Positions 33,067 through 40,797 of a stretch of DNA of 44,840 nucleotides are shown here, one piece after another. The notes beneath the pieces were generated by a model that was not told where the DNA came from, ran no database searches, and worked only from the letters and a program-made list of their open reading frames with translations. This DNA comes from Neobacillus cucumis (GTDB lineage: Bacteria > Bacillota > Bacilli > Bacillales_B > DSM-18226). The stretch covers positions 1 through 44,840 of the forward strand of contig NZ_JAEHGC010000026.1 in assembly GCF_016107705.1 (NCBI RefSeq), in the 5' to 3' direction. The number at the start of each line of letters is the position of its first letter. Within the stretch, counting starts at the first letter, position 1. The position numbers were made by a program, and so were the translations under genes.

Positions 33067-33606
33067 TTACTGATATTTACTTAGACCACTTCTGAAAGCC
33101 ACTAAATGATTTTGAGAAGCGTCACCAAGTTGTTTCATTACAACTTTAACATCTTGAGGAAGACCAGATAATGATGCTAATTTGTTATACATAGCTATAT
33201 TGTCAACTTCTCCTTCAACCCCTGCCTGAAAAGCTTCTTTTAAAGAACCAGGTTCTTTTGTATACTGTTTTGCGTTGTCTTCAGGGACCTTGATATTGTA
33301 CTTTTTAAATAAAGAAAGAAGTGCTGAAATATGCCTTTGCTCTGCTGATTTAATTTGAGTAAAAGGTCTAATTGAACCGAATTTTGAAATAATCGTATCA
33401 TATCTAGCCTGTGCGAGATACTCATCTTGAATTGCATAAGTTAACGCTTCTTCTAAAGGAATAGAGGAATCCTGAAGTGCTCCTTTCGCTCCGTAATCTT
33501 GGGGTAGTTCTGTTTCGGCAAAAGCCTCAACATTATAAAAGACAACAAGCAAAAAAACGACCATTTTGATTATGTTAGGCAAACTTGTTATTTTCCTTCC
33601 CATCAA
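33067..33606 (-). CDS. Secreted DUF2202 ferritin-like protein
   Basis: 179 residues. A signal peptide (IIKMVVFLLVVFYNVEAFAE, probable cleavage after AFA near residue 30) is followed by a four-helix bundle. Metal-ligand positions of the ferritin/rubrerythrin fold can be seen in order: Glu in LEEALTYAIQDEYLAQARY, the ExxH pair in SAEQRHISAL, Glu in AGVEGEVDNIAMY, and a final His in ASQNHLVAF. DUF2202 proteins carry this diiron arrangement. An extracellular oxidoreductase or metal-binding role is inferred. The start could be either of two adjacent ATGs behind AAGGTAGG. It stands alone with its own terminator. Confidence 0.82.
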   Translation of the reverse strand: MMGRKITSLPNIIKMVVFLLVVFYNVEAFAETELPQDYGAKGALQDSSIPLEEALTYAIQDEYLAQARYDTIISKFGSIRPFTQIKSAEQRHISALLSLFKKYNIKVPEDNAKQYTKEPGSLKEAFQAGVEGEVDNIAMYNKLASLSGLPQDVKVVMKQLGDASQNHLVAFRSGLSKYQ

Positions 33607-33799
33607 GAATCACCTACCTTCTAAAGTTTTCTAAGTTATTTTTCTCCAAATTATTTTTTTGAATTCCAAAAAAGACAAATTTATAGAAAAGGGTTATAGG
33701 AAGACAATGTTTCCTTTAATTAGGTAAACTTGAATTAAAGTACATTCACCTGACATAGTGCATAGGATAATTTGATAAGCTGTGAAGGGGATTGAAAAA

Positions 33800-34618
33800 A
33801 TGTATTATTATGGAAATAACTATTCGCATCAATATCCTTTTTATGTTAATGTTCCGATTAATAACTATGGTAGACAGTGTGTTTACTGGACTATTCCTGT
33901 TGAAGGAGAACATGCAAACAGTTCTTTTCGCTTTTCCAATGGTGATGTCAGAATTTCATTAAAAGATTATGGACCAGAACCGTTTGTCGTGAATATTAAT
34001 GAAGCTGCGAAGCAAAACAATACGTACCGAACCGCATTATGGACAGGAAACCATTTACAAGTCACTTTAATGAGTCTCAATGTCGGCGAAGATATTGGTT
34101 TGGAAATGCACTCTAACGTTGACCAATTCTTACGTGTTGAACAAGGGCAAGGTATTGTTCATATGGGTAAGAGTAAAGATAATTTGGATTTTAGAAGAAA
34201 TATCTTTGATGACACTGCAATAATGATACCTGCTGGAACATGGCACAATGTAATCAATACAGGTAATGTTCCGCTAAAACTTTACTCAATATATGCTCCT
34301 CCCAACCATCCATTTGGAACTATTCATGTTACAAAAGCAGATGCAGTGGCTGCAGAAGAAGGTTACGGTCATGGCAATGGAAATACAGATATTTTTGGCA
34401 GGACTCCTGATGAATGGGTAAAGTACACTGAACTTTTAGTAAATGAAGGATTAGAGGATGTTAAAAGAGGAATAAATGCTGTACACATTCTTCAAGAATT
34501 TATTCTAATGGGAGTTCTTGTTGGGAAAGGGTATTCTCCTGAAAAAGCATATGAAACAGTAGAAGAATGGGAACGTACAGGAAAATCCAAACTTCTTCAG
34601 CAAAGCAAAAATATGTAG
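33800..34618 (+). CDS. Cupin-domain protein
   Basis: About 272 residues, starting MYYYGNN 7 bases after AAGGGGATT; a GTG 18 bases earlier is inside the ribosome site region and is less likely. The cupin fold is centred on residues 80-170: LNVGEDIGLEMHSNVDQFLRVEQGQG is motif 1 (with His, Gln and Glu positions) and PAGTWHNVINTGNVPLKLYSIY is motif 2 with the closing His. The first 30 residues are Tyr/Asn-rich, as in spore-coat-associated cupins of bacilli. The C-terminal 90 residues are helical (GLEDVKRGINAVHILQEF). Function, possibly in the spore, is inferred. Confidence 0.8.
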   Translation: MYYYGNNYSHQYPFYVNVPINNYGRQCVYWTIPVEGEHANSSFRFSNGDVRISLKDYGPEPFVVNINEAAKQNNTYRTALWTGNHLQVTLMSLNVGEDIGLEMHSNVDQFLRVEQGQGIVHMGKSKDNLDFRRNIFDDTAIMIPAGTWHNVINTGNVPLKLYSIYAPPNHPFGTIHVTKADAVAAEEGYGHGNGNTDIFGRTPDEWVKYTELLVNEGLEDVKRGINAVHILQEFILMGVLVGKGYSPEKAYETVEEWERTGKSKLLQQSKNM

Positions 34619-34661
34619 AATTAGAGTAGAATCACACAGCACATACATTTTAATAATCATA

Positions 34662-34691
34662 AGAGTCAATTAATTGTTGGCTCTTTTTATT
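34662..34691 (+). terminator. Likely terminator of the cupin gene
   Basis: AAGAGTCAA and TTGGCTCTT form a stem with a small bulge, followed by TTTATTT, about 45 bases after the stop. Confidence 0.55.
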
Positions 34692-34767
34692 TATGAATTA
34701 TCAAAAATTTTTATGGGGAAAAGCTTATTCCCTTCACTACTTTTTAGAAATGATATTTTTATAAAAT

Positions 34768-34869
34768 TTGTGAAGAATTGCACTTAAGCAACGGGGGCAA
34801 GAGTTAAACAAAACTTCGTTTCGGCAGCGTTTTTCTTATGGAGCTGAAGTGGCAAGTTATTCCAAGAAG
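34768..34869 (+). repeat. R1 element, full length, long left arm type
   Basis: TTGTGAAGAATTGCACTTAAG then CAACGGGGGC, GAGTTAAAC, stem CTTCGTTTCGGCAGCG, T-tract, GCTGAAGTGGCAAGTTATTCCAAGAAG. Confidence 0.72.
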
Positions 34870-34899
34870 AAAAAGCAATGAATATTACGAAGCATAGGT

Positions 34900-35289
34900 A
34901 GTCGATTCTTTTTCTTTACTACAACCAATGTATTTGATGGGGACTTTTCGAAACCGCACACAGAAACAGATATACCTATATCCGAATCGGATTATGGGAA
35001 TTTCAAAATTGAATGTGAGAATATGCTAAGAGAAATATTAAAAGATCGAGCCGTGATTATCCGGATCCCGGCGATATGGGGTAGAAATTCCCCAAGATGG
35101 AACTTAATCAAAGAAAGCATAGAAAATAATAAAATCATTGATGTGTACAGCAATTTAGTACAAAGCAATGTTTTGGATGTACAGTTGGCAAAACAACAAA
35201 GGTTCATTATAAAAAATAAGCTAAAAGGCATATTTCACTTAGTTACAACAGATATGATAAACCAGGGAGATTTCTACGTCTTTTACTGA
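34900..35289 (+). pseudogene. Sugar-nucleotide epimerase/reductase fragment (RmlD-like)
   Basis: An open frame without a proper start gives TTTNVFDGDFSKPH, then ESDYGNFKIECENMLRE and AVIIRIPAIWGRNSPRW, which is the middle of an extended SDR of the RmlD/NAD-epimerase group (YxxxK appears as YGNFK). The N-terminal Rossmann half with its GxxGxxG loop is missing and the R1 right arm at 34869 lies at the break. The C-terminus is also shortened. It cannot be active. Confidence 0.68.
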
Positions 35290-35396
35290 TAAATTGATAA
35301 AGATATTTTTGGATGTGAATGCCTTTTTTTATTTCCTCCTGGAGAAATTTCTGTACAATAAACCGGCAGGCGCAGGCCTTTTTTATTTCTATACTA

Positions 35397-35560
35397 TCAG
35401 CTCTTTTGAGCATTCTTTGCTTCCCATCCTTCTTTGCTAGGACCATATACGCCAGGAACTTTCAAGTCGGCATGTCTCATAAGGACAGTCAATTGTCCAC
35501 GATGATGTGCCTGATGTTGAATGAGCAGACGGAAAACAGCTTGAAATGGGAATAAACTTT
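35397..35560 (-). pseudogene. DinB family C-terminal fragment
   Basis: On the minus strand the frame ending at 35397 reads FQAVFRLLIQHQAHHRGQ, then LTVLMRHADLKVPGVYGPS and NAQKS. HQAHHRGQLTVLMR is the hallmark last helix of DinB proteins with two metal-ligand histidines. Everything before it is gone: an in-frame stop lies just upstream. It is the third DinB gene of the window and the only broken one. Confidence 0.7.
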
Positions 35561-35598
35561 AAGGTTTAAAGTCGAATCAAGCTTACTATTCTAAGGGA

Positions 35599-35630
35599 TG
35601 ATGCCTTAAAAGGTATCATCTTTTTATTTA
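35599..35630. terminator. Hairpin terminator
   Basis: GATGATGCC and GGTATCATC pair around TTAAAA, followed by TTTTTATTTATTTTTT. It lies between the DinB fragment and a short R1 element. Confidence 0.6.
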
Positions 35631-35644
35631 TTTTTTATTAGAAT

Positions 35645-35690
35645 ATGTGAAATAATGGACTTAAGTAAAGGGGCTTGACTTGAATAAGAT
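35645..35690 (+). repeat. Short R1 element: left arm fused to right arm
   Basis: ATGTGAAATAATGGACTTAAG, then TAAAGGGGCTTGACTTGAATAAG. As at 27524, the hairpin is missing. A further right-arm trace (TTTTTGTTCGACTTACG, GCAGGTTAGTAAAATAA) lies at 35797-35832, so the 110 bases between may be a worn cassette. Confidence 0.6.
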
Positions 35691-35865
35691 TGAAGCAATG
35701 GCCTTCCACAATCGGACGCAATTCTGCATTAATCGTACGGAATCCACTAATTTTTTCCAGACTTTTATTTCAACGTGGCTTCCATTATTAGGGACATTTT
35801 TGTTCGACTTACGTAGCAGGTTAGTAAAATAAACTGGTACATTTATGGTAATAGGAGGTAACAGA

Positions 35866-36501
35866 GTGCTAAATACAAATCCATTAGGTAAGATCGTGAT
35901 TCTGAACGGAACTCCACGGTCAGGAAAATCAAGTATAGCAACTATTGTCCAAAATACGTTTGATGGAGTTTGGATGAATTTGGGTGTTGATAATTTTATT
36001 CGAATGACACCTCAATGCTACCAACCTGGAATTGGATTAAGACCTGGAGGCGAACGCCCTGATTTAGAGCCATTAATTGTTACCATGTATCAGGCTATGT
36101 ACGAATCTATTGCAGCACACAGTCGATTAGGTTTGAACGTTGTTGTTGATGTTGGACATCACGATAACTATTCAACTAGGAGGGGGATTCTATATAAGTG
36201 TGTTCGTATTTTGAAGGACTTTCCCGTGTTATTTGTGGGTATCCGGTGCCCCCTAAATGTTGTAATGGAGCGACGAATTGCGACTTGGAATAATAGCTAC
36301 ATGGAAGATGGATCTGTACCTAAACCTATTATGTTGTGGCAGCAGTCCGTTCATTTTCCAGGTATCTATGATCTTGAGATAGATACATCACTTTTAAGCC
36401 CTGAAGAAAGTGCAAAATTGATTCGAAAAAGATTAGAAGAGATTCCCATAAATACAGCTTTTAAGCGTTTTGCAGATAGGATAAATGAAGAGGCAAACTA
36501 A
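35866..36501 (+). CDS. Chloramphenicol phosphotransferase-like (CPT) P-loop kinase
   Basis: 211 residues from GTG at 35866, which lies 6 bases after AGGAGGT; an in-frame ATG at 35845 is upstream of that site. A Walker A loop (ILNGTPRSGKSS, residues about 12-23) opens a single kinase-like domain. VVVDVGHHDNYS near 100 is the second strand, and LFVGIRCPLNVVMERR near 130 matches the CPT family's VRCPLEVLEERE segment. CPT from Streptomyces phosphorylates chloramphenicol; many homologues act on unknown substrates, so resistance is not implied. Length fits the family. It lies between R1 traces at 35832 and 36505, as expected of cassette cargo. Confidence 0.8.
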   Translation: MLNTNPLGKIVILNGTPRSGKSSIATIVQNTFDGVWMNLGVDNFIRMTPQCYQPGIGLRPGGERPDLEPLIVTMYQAMYESIAAHSRLGLNVVVDVGHHDNYSTRRGILYKCVRILKDFPVLFVGIRCPLNVVMERRIATWNNSYMEDGSVPKPIMLWQQSVHFPGIYDLEIDTSLLSPEESAKLIRKRLEEIPINTAFKRFADRINEEAN

Positions 36502-36504
36502 AAT

Positions 36505-36590
36505 TCGTTATTAAACTAACCGAAGAATAGTTCAATAAGATCAGTCGGTTTTTCTTGTTCCGAACGGGGTCAGCATAGTTGAATAAGAAG
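36505..36590 (+). repeat. R1 element, full length
   Basis: GTTATTAAACTAACCGAAG, a wide hairpin AACCGA...TCGGTT, T-tract, CGAACGGGGTCAGCATA and GTTGAAT (fits GTTRRRY). Confidence 0.75.
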
Positions 36591-36649
36591 AGGTTTAGTT
36601 GTGGAATGATTTATCATAAGTAGTAAATTTGGAATAGGGAGATTTTTTT

Positions 36650-36805
36650 ATGACAACTAGAAACAAAAGTGTTTCTAAATTCTTCTTTGCCGTATCAATT
36701 TTTCTTCTTTTATTCGCTATTTATGTTTACATAACGGGATGTATTGGATGTGTGAAAATTGATTTACGCTATTTTCTTATCTCTTTATATATCGCTTTAG
36801 TTTAA
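36650..36805 (+). CDS. Small membrane protein (51 aa)
   Basis: A short gene starting MTTRNKSVSKFFFAVSIFLLLF, with a ribosome site AGGGAGA 6-10 bases upstream. It has one or two hydrophobic helices interrupted by a small cysteine pair (GCIGC) and a basic-acidic step (VKIDLR). Family not recognised. It occupies one R1 interval by itself (36590 to about 36870). Confidence 0.55.
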   Translation: MTTRNKSVSKFFFAVSIFLLLFAIYVYITGCIGCVKIDLRYFLISLYIALV

Positions 36806-36869
36806 TTAATTTCTGACAAAAAAAAATAAAAAAAGTAACGATTAAATTTTTCAAATATCAGCTGCTGGA

Positions 36870-36918
36870 ATAAAGATCATAGATGCTTTTTTGGCAGCTT
36901 TTCTTATTTGACTAAGGT
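36870..36918 (+). repeat. Degenerate R1 element
   Basis: AGCTGC and GCAGCT form a hairpin over a 30-base loop, followed by TTTTCTTATTTGACTAAGG, the usual R1 T-tract and the start of the right arm. Confidence 0.45.
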
Positions 36919-36929
36919 ATATATTTATT

Positions 36930-37123
36930 ATCTTAATAAAAAGGCAGCGTTGCCGTTGCTGAGGTATATCATTAAACGAATTTCAAGTCGTGCAGGGATC
37001 AACAAAGAAATCCATCCATATCAACTACGCCACAGCCTCCTTATTGGTTGTATTAGAGGAATTATTGCCTTGATTATTGAAATAAAGACGTTAGATATTG
37101 AAGTAACGAAGCAGGTGCAATAA
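36930..37123 (+). pseudogene. Tyrosine recombinase C-terminal fragment
   Basis: The frame reads IIKRISSRAGINKEIHPYQLRHS and then loses similarity. This is the box II region of XerC/D and integron-type integrases (consensus KxAGIxKxxxPHxLRHS). The catalytic His is replaced by Tyr (PYQLRH for PHxLRH), and a frameshift follows, since LLVVLEELLP is readable in another frame. The rest of the enzyme is absent. A right-arm trace (CGAAGCAGGTGCAATAAG) lies at 37107-37124. It is dead, but its family is relevant to the surrounding cassette-like repeats. Confidence 0.6.
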
Positions 37124-37269
37124 GAAATTTATGGGGATATACTGATTCCAAATTTTAGGTAAATCTCAAATAACGGATTTGACTACAGTATGCTTTCATT
37201 AATTTGAAGTAAACTATACAAAGCACTATGTTTTAATTAACGTTTAAGATGAAAAAGGGATGGTGTCAG

Positions 37270-37860
37270 ATGAAAAAGCAGCTTCCACCTGGCCAATTCG
37301 AAACAGAAAAATGGCCAATACTGCACACAGGCGATGTTCCCGAGTTTAATGAAATCACATGGAATTTCAGACTTTTTGGTGAGGTGAAGGAAGAAAAGTC
37401 CTTATCCTTTAAGGAAATCATGGAGCTTCCAAAAACCATATCAAGCGTTAATATGCATTGTGTTACCACCTGGTCTAAATTTGATACAACTTTTGAAGGA
37501 ATTGCACTTAGAGAGTTATTGAAATTTGTTGAAATGAATGAAGGTGTAAAATACATTAAAATTTACGGTTACTTCAATGGGGACAGATTTGGTTATTCTG
37601 CAAACCTGCCGCTAGAGCCTTTATTAGGGGACGATTCTTTGTTTGTATACCGTTGGAAGGATAAAAATCATGATTGGCAAGATATTGATCTAAAACATGG
37701 TTATCCACTAAGGTTTATTCCACCAGAAGTATTTTATCTATGGAAAGGCTCAAAGTGGGTTTCAGGGATTGAGTTTATGAAAGTAGACGAGGCTGGTTTT
37801 TGGGAAGAGCGTGGCTATTCGATGACAGCAGATCCATTTAAAGAAGAGCGTTACCGTTAA
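37270..37860 (+). CDS. Sulfite-oxidase-like molybdopterin oxidoreductase
   Basis: 196 residues forming a single oxidoreductase molybdopterin-binding domain of the YedY/sulfite oxidase superfamily. The start LPPGQFETEKWPILHTGDVPEF is typical of the short cytoplasmic Bacillus branch. The molybdenum-ligating Cys is C64 in NMHCVTTWS. GYPLRFIPPEVFYLWKGSKWVSGIEF near residue 150 is the conserved cofactor-binding end. ATG at 37270 fits the family start; an in-frame ATG at 37249 would add seven residues. There is no signal peptide or dimerisation domain. Electron donor and substrate are unknown. Confidence 0.83.
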   Translation: MKKQLPPGQFETEKWPILHTGDVPEFNEITWNFRLFGEVKEEKSLSFKEIMELPKTISSVNMHCVTTWSKFDTTFEGIALRELLKFVEMNEGVKYIKIYGYFNGDRFGYSANLPLEPLLGDDSLFVYRWKDKNHDWQDIDLKHGYPLRFIPPEVFYLWKGSKWVSGIEFMKVDEAGFWEERGYSMTADPFKEERYR

Positions 37861-37949
37861 CACAGGCTACGAAGCAAAAAGGAGGGTGAGAAGTTCTTTA
37901 ACTAATTCAAAGTCAACAGTGGACAAAAGTTGAAAAAAGACAACTCATT

Positions 37950-38041
37950 TTGTTCGCAAACGGGTGCAATAATGTAAAATATGCGATACCTAGTGGATCG
38001 CTTTTTTTTATTTGCTAATGATACAGTCTAGTTGAATAAAA
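37950..38041 (+). repeat. R1 element, full length
   Basis: TTGTTCGCAAACGGGTGC, stem GCGATACC...GGATCGC, long T-run, GCTAATGATACAGTCTA and GTTGAAT (fits GTTRRRY). Confidence 0.78.
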
Positions 38042-38126
38042 TATATGGGATAAAAGATACACAGGTTATTCGAAAAAGGTTGAGTAAAGAAGATTTGGCA
38101 AATATAAGTAGAAGGAGGATTGGAAA

Positions 38127-38402
38127 ATGAAATTTACTATTCGTATTTTCTTTAGCGAAAACTATAATCATTCAATATTTGAACGAGAGCTTAAAAAATC
38201 CCTAGAGGAAATTAGTGTATCTGTTACAAGTATTAATTTTAATCAATTTGAAGAAAAATACGTACATAATAAAAGGAATATTATTGAGATAAATGTTGAA
38301 GTTAAAGGGGAATATATCGATTACAGAACCATTTTTGGTTGTGTATTTTTAGTATTAGATGAACTTTCTTTAAATTTATCTGGATTAGATATAAATGAAT
38401 AA
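38127..38402 (+). CDS. Uncharacterised protein (91 aa)
   Basis: A small soluble protein starting MKFTIRIFFSENYNHSIFE behind a strong AGAAGGAGG. It alternates beta strands and a helix (FERELKKSLEEI), ending LDELSLNLSGLDINE. No family recognised. It is followed at 69 bases by another small soluble gene on the same strand, and no terminator is seen between them, so co-transcription is likely. Codon use is ordinary. Confidence 0.65.
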   Translation: MKFTIRIFFSENYNHSIFERELKKSLEEISVSVTSINFNQFEEKYVHNKRNIIEINVEVKGEYIDYRTIFGCVFLVLDELSLNLSGLDINE

Positions 38403-38471
38403 TAAGCTACCTTAGGTGCTTTTGTATTTTAAATTTCCCTAATAAAAAATTTGTTTTATAAGGAGGAAATG

Positions 38472-38732
38472 ATGAAAGAATTTATTATTTCATATATAGA
38501 AGATAATGAAATTGGTGGCCAGAAAAAGGAAATCCTCGTTGTGGGCGAAGACTTTCAATCATGCTATGAAGAGCATATTCAAAAATATCCAACCATGGTA
38601 GGTATTGTTCAGCAATTTGATGAAGAGCACGAAACGATAAATTTTCTCCGCCCTAACAAAATTCAAATAGAAAAAGTTACGGACGAAATCTTCGAGGAAG
38701 ATGAGAAAAAAAGAGAATTTTATGATGGATGA
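38472..38732 (+). CDS. Uncharacterised protein (86 aa)
   Basis: Starts MKEFIISYIEDNEIGGQKKE at 38472, five bases after AAGGAGG; the longer frame from 38451 would translate the ribosome site itself. The protein is acidic with a Lys/Glu tail (EEDEKKREFYDG) and has a beta-helix-beta look (KEILVVGEDFQSCYEEHIQKYP). No family recognised. It lies between the 91-residue gene and the DUF3231 gene, in the same direction. Confidence 0.62.
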   Translation: MKEFIISYIEDNEIGGQKKEILVVGEDFQSCYEEHIQKYPTMVGIVQQFDEEHETINFLRPNKIQIEKVTDEIFEEDEKKREFYDG

Positions 38733-38858
38733 TATATATCCGTGGTCGTTAGCGATTTAACATATGTAATAGTCAATCAAAAATGGAATTACATATGCGG
38801 ATTTGTCGAATTTTTGTCTTTCTAATAAGAGAAAATAAATAATGAAGGAGCCTTTTGT

Positions 38859-39818
38859 ATGAACGTAAATGAGTTCGGCTTTCTTTGGTTTCTACAATCA
38901 AGTTCGAATATGGTTAATATTATTTTAAAAAATCTTATTGACACTGCTGAGGATAAAGATTTAAGAAGTGTTCTAGATGAAATCAATTCATTATCTACAT
39001 TTCAAGAAAAAGAGGCTACAAAGTTATTAAATGACAGCGGTTATAATGAAACGCCATTTTTTAGTGAAGTTGATTTATATAACTCCTCAGTAAAGCTTTT
39101 TACCGATCAATTAATCATTGAAATTCTTAAGCATATTACCGGAAATGGGATGCGGATCCTCGCTTCTCAATATGCAGAACTAACGGATATGAAGGTAAAG
39201 AAATTCTTTAGTGAAGTCCTCACTAAAATGATTCAAATTGATGAATCTCTTTTAGGTTTATTAAAAGAAAAGAACTTGTTACAAAACAGTCCATTTTTAT
39301 ACATGAAAGCACATGAAAGAGAGAGTAAACTGTTTAAGGTTATTTCTACACAATTGAGGCCACTTAATGCGGTAGAATTGGGACATATGTACAGTGCACT
39401 TCAATGCAATAATGTTGGTGTTGCTCTATGTGCTGCTTTTGCTGATGTTGTAAAAGATGAAGAGTCAAAGGAATTAATTAACGATGGTAAGAAATTAGCA
39501 TTTCATCAAGCTGCTACTTTATCGGATATTTTCAGGGAAAACGGAGTTAGTACTACAACGGGACTAGAGAGCTTCGTTCATAGGGTCCATGAATCTCCAT
39601 TTTCAGATAAGTTAATGACAAATCTAATAATGTTTTTAAATCCTATTGGAATAATAAATTTACAAAACGCTGCTGTATCTAGTTATAAGAAGAATCATGT
39701 CAAAATACTAAGTGAATTGATTGAACAGGTCCAAAGTTTTTCAGAAAAAGGGTTTAAACTATTGGTTAAAAAAGGGTGGTTTAATGAACCACCATTAACT
39801 AGTTGGTCAATTAAATAA
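38859..39818 (+). CDS. DUF3231 family protein
   Basis: 319 residues, almost wholly helical, made of two similar four-helix halves (about residues 1-155 and 165-319), the layout of DUF3231, a Bacillaceae family related in fold to spore coat protein F. The family pattern appears as GFLWFLQSSSNMV in the first half and MYSALQCNNVGVALCAAFADVVKDEE in the second, with glutamates at metal-like positions. Start ATG follows AAGGAG. A two-way terminator at 39852 closes the gene. Function is unknown; a spore or stress role is guessed from relatives. Confidence 0.8.
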   Translation: MNVNEFGFLWFLQSSSNMVNIILKNLIDTAEDKDLRSVLDEINSLSTFQEKEATKLLNDSGYNETPFFSEVDLYNSSVKLFTDQLIIEILKHITGNGMRILASQYAELTDMKVKKFFSEVLTKMIQIDESLLGLLKEKNLLQNSPFLYMKAHERESKLFKVISTQLRPLNAVELGHMYSALQCNNVGVALCAAFADVVKDEESKELINDGKKLAFHQAATLSDIFRENGVSTTTGLESFVHRVHESPFSDKLMTNLIMFLNPIGIINLQNAAVSSYKKNHVKILSELIEQVQSFSEKGFKLLVKKGWFNEPPLTSWSIK

Positions 39819-39851
39819 TTATAAACTGAATCAATTAGTGTTAATAATAAA

Positions 39852-39878
39852 GAAGAGGCAGTCTAACTGCCCCTTTTT
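39852..39878. terminator. Bidirectional terminator between convergent genes
   Basis: GGCAGT and ACTGCC form a compact stem, with A-rich sequence on one side and CCTTTTTATT on the other. It lies between DUF3231 (plus) and the CBO0543-like gene (minus). Confidence 0.78.
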
Positions 39879-40359
39879 ATTCATGAAATTTAGTTTTAAA
39901 AAACCAGTTGTGAAAAGCTTGTGTTAAGTAATCAGTTATCCAAATGGTTATAAAGCTCCAATACCAAGTCCATTTTTTATATTTAATTAATTTTGTATAT
40001 TTCACTGCAATTATTTCAAGCATGACGATTACAGAAGTACTCATAAAGAAATGCAGGGTTTTTAAAAGGTTAGATTTATTTTTTGGATAGTACAAACTAA
40101 ATAAAGCGCACAGTCCAGGATATATAAAGTATTCAAATGAAAAAGAAGCTTTATTTGCTTTTTTGAAAAATAAGCGATATGGATAGGAAATTAAGTTTTT
40201 TTCTACCACTAGTAATCCAAAAATCCATGTTAGTGCTTGTTTAAATAAAAATACAACCAGTGATTCACGAATTTTATTTTTTGGTGTAAATTTTATTAAT
40301 AATAATGACACAATGATCCAGGATGAAATTTCGATAGTTTTCTCTGCTTTGTATTTCAT
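39877..40359 (-). CDS. CBO0543-like membrane protein
   Basis: 160 residues with four or five hydrophobic segments and basic loops. SYPYRLFFKKANKASFSFEYFIYPGLCALFSLYYP in the middle and KWTWYWSFITIWITDYLTQ near the end are typical of the CBO0543 family of clostridia and bacilli, whose role is unknown. The ATG follows AAGGGGG on the minus strand. A distant relative lies at 41745-42149, with only the RibD-like gene between. The family name is given by resemblance and is not certain. Confidence 0.6.
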   Translation of the reverse strand: MKYKAEKTIEISSWIIVSLLLIKFTPKNKIRESLVVFLFKQALTWIFGLLVVEKNLISYPYRLFFKKANKASFSFEYFIYPGLCALFSLYYPKNKSNLLKTLHFFMSTSVIVMLEIIAVKYTKLIKYKKWTWYWSFITIWITDYLTQAFHNWFFKTKFHE

Positions 40360-40504
40360 TAATTACCCCCTTAGTAAATAGCTTTTACTTTTAGAATTGA
40401 TTAATTCAATTTTTGTTTAAGGTAAAATTATAATACGAAGATAATATGAAATAAAAAAGTAAAGGATTTTAAGCTAAGCTTTGTGATTCAAGATGGATTA
40501 ACGA

Positions 40505-40665
40505 TCTTACTTGTAGGGTCTGTACCCCAATGAAGTATAGCGTTATATCGGTGGGGGACTGACCCCTTATGTCCCAACCAGCCTCAAACATGTTTCTACA
40601 AGTAGGGGGCGAACTGTTTAGCTGACGGGATCCAAGTCCCATGGGTGCTACGTTCTACCTCGGCT
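40505..40665. other. Structured segment of unknown nature
   Basis: A GC-rich island in AT-rich DNA. TACTTGTAG (about 40509) and CTACAAGTA (about 40598) are perfect inverted repeats enclosing about 80 bases with inner GGGACTGACCCC... and GTCCC pairing. Beyond it, ACGGGATCC and AAGTCCCAT continue the structure. On the minus strand a frame of about 55 codons is open but matches nothing. A MITE, an IS end carrying a structured RNA, or an RNA gene are all possible. Confidence 0.4.
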
Positions 40666-40690
40666 ACCGTTATAATAAAACCATATAAAA

Positions 40691-40719
40691 AATGGTCAAC
40701 CAGAAATATCTGGCTGACC
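40691..40719. terminator. Hairpin before an R1 element
   Basis: GGTCAACCAGA and TCTGGCTGACC pair with one mismatch around a three-base loop, followed by TTATAAT. The tail is weak in T, so termination is possible but unproven. Confidence 0.5.
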
Positions 40720-40793
40720 TTATAATACGAACGGGTGCGTTGAAGAGGCGGCTTATTGAGCTATCGTATCCGTCGTAATCTGCTTTAGGAGAA
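40720..40793 (+). repeat. R1 element, worn
   Basis: TATAATACGAACGGGTGC, GTTGAAGAGGCGGC, short T-tract (CTTATTGAG), CTATCGTATCC, and a decayed end CTGCTTTAGG. It ends 5 bases before the stop of the minus-strand RibD-like gene. Confidence 0.62.
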
Positions 40794-40797
40794 AAGG

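Noticed and set aside
35866..36501. Chloramphenicol resistance gene
   Set aside because: The family resemblance is clear but most homologues have unknown substrates; resistance is not supported by sequence alone.
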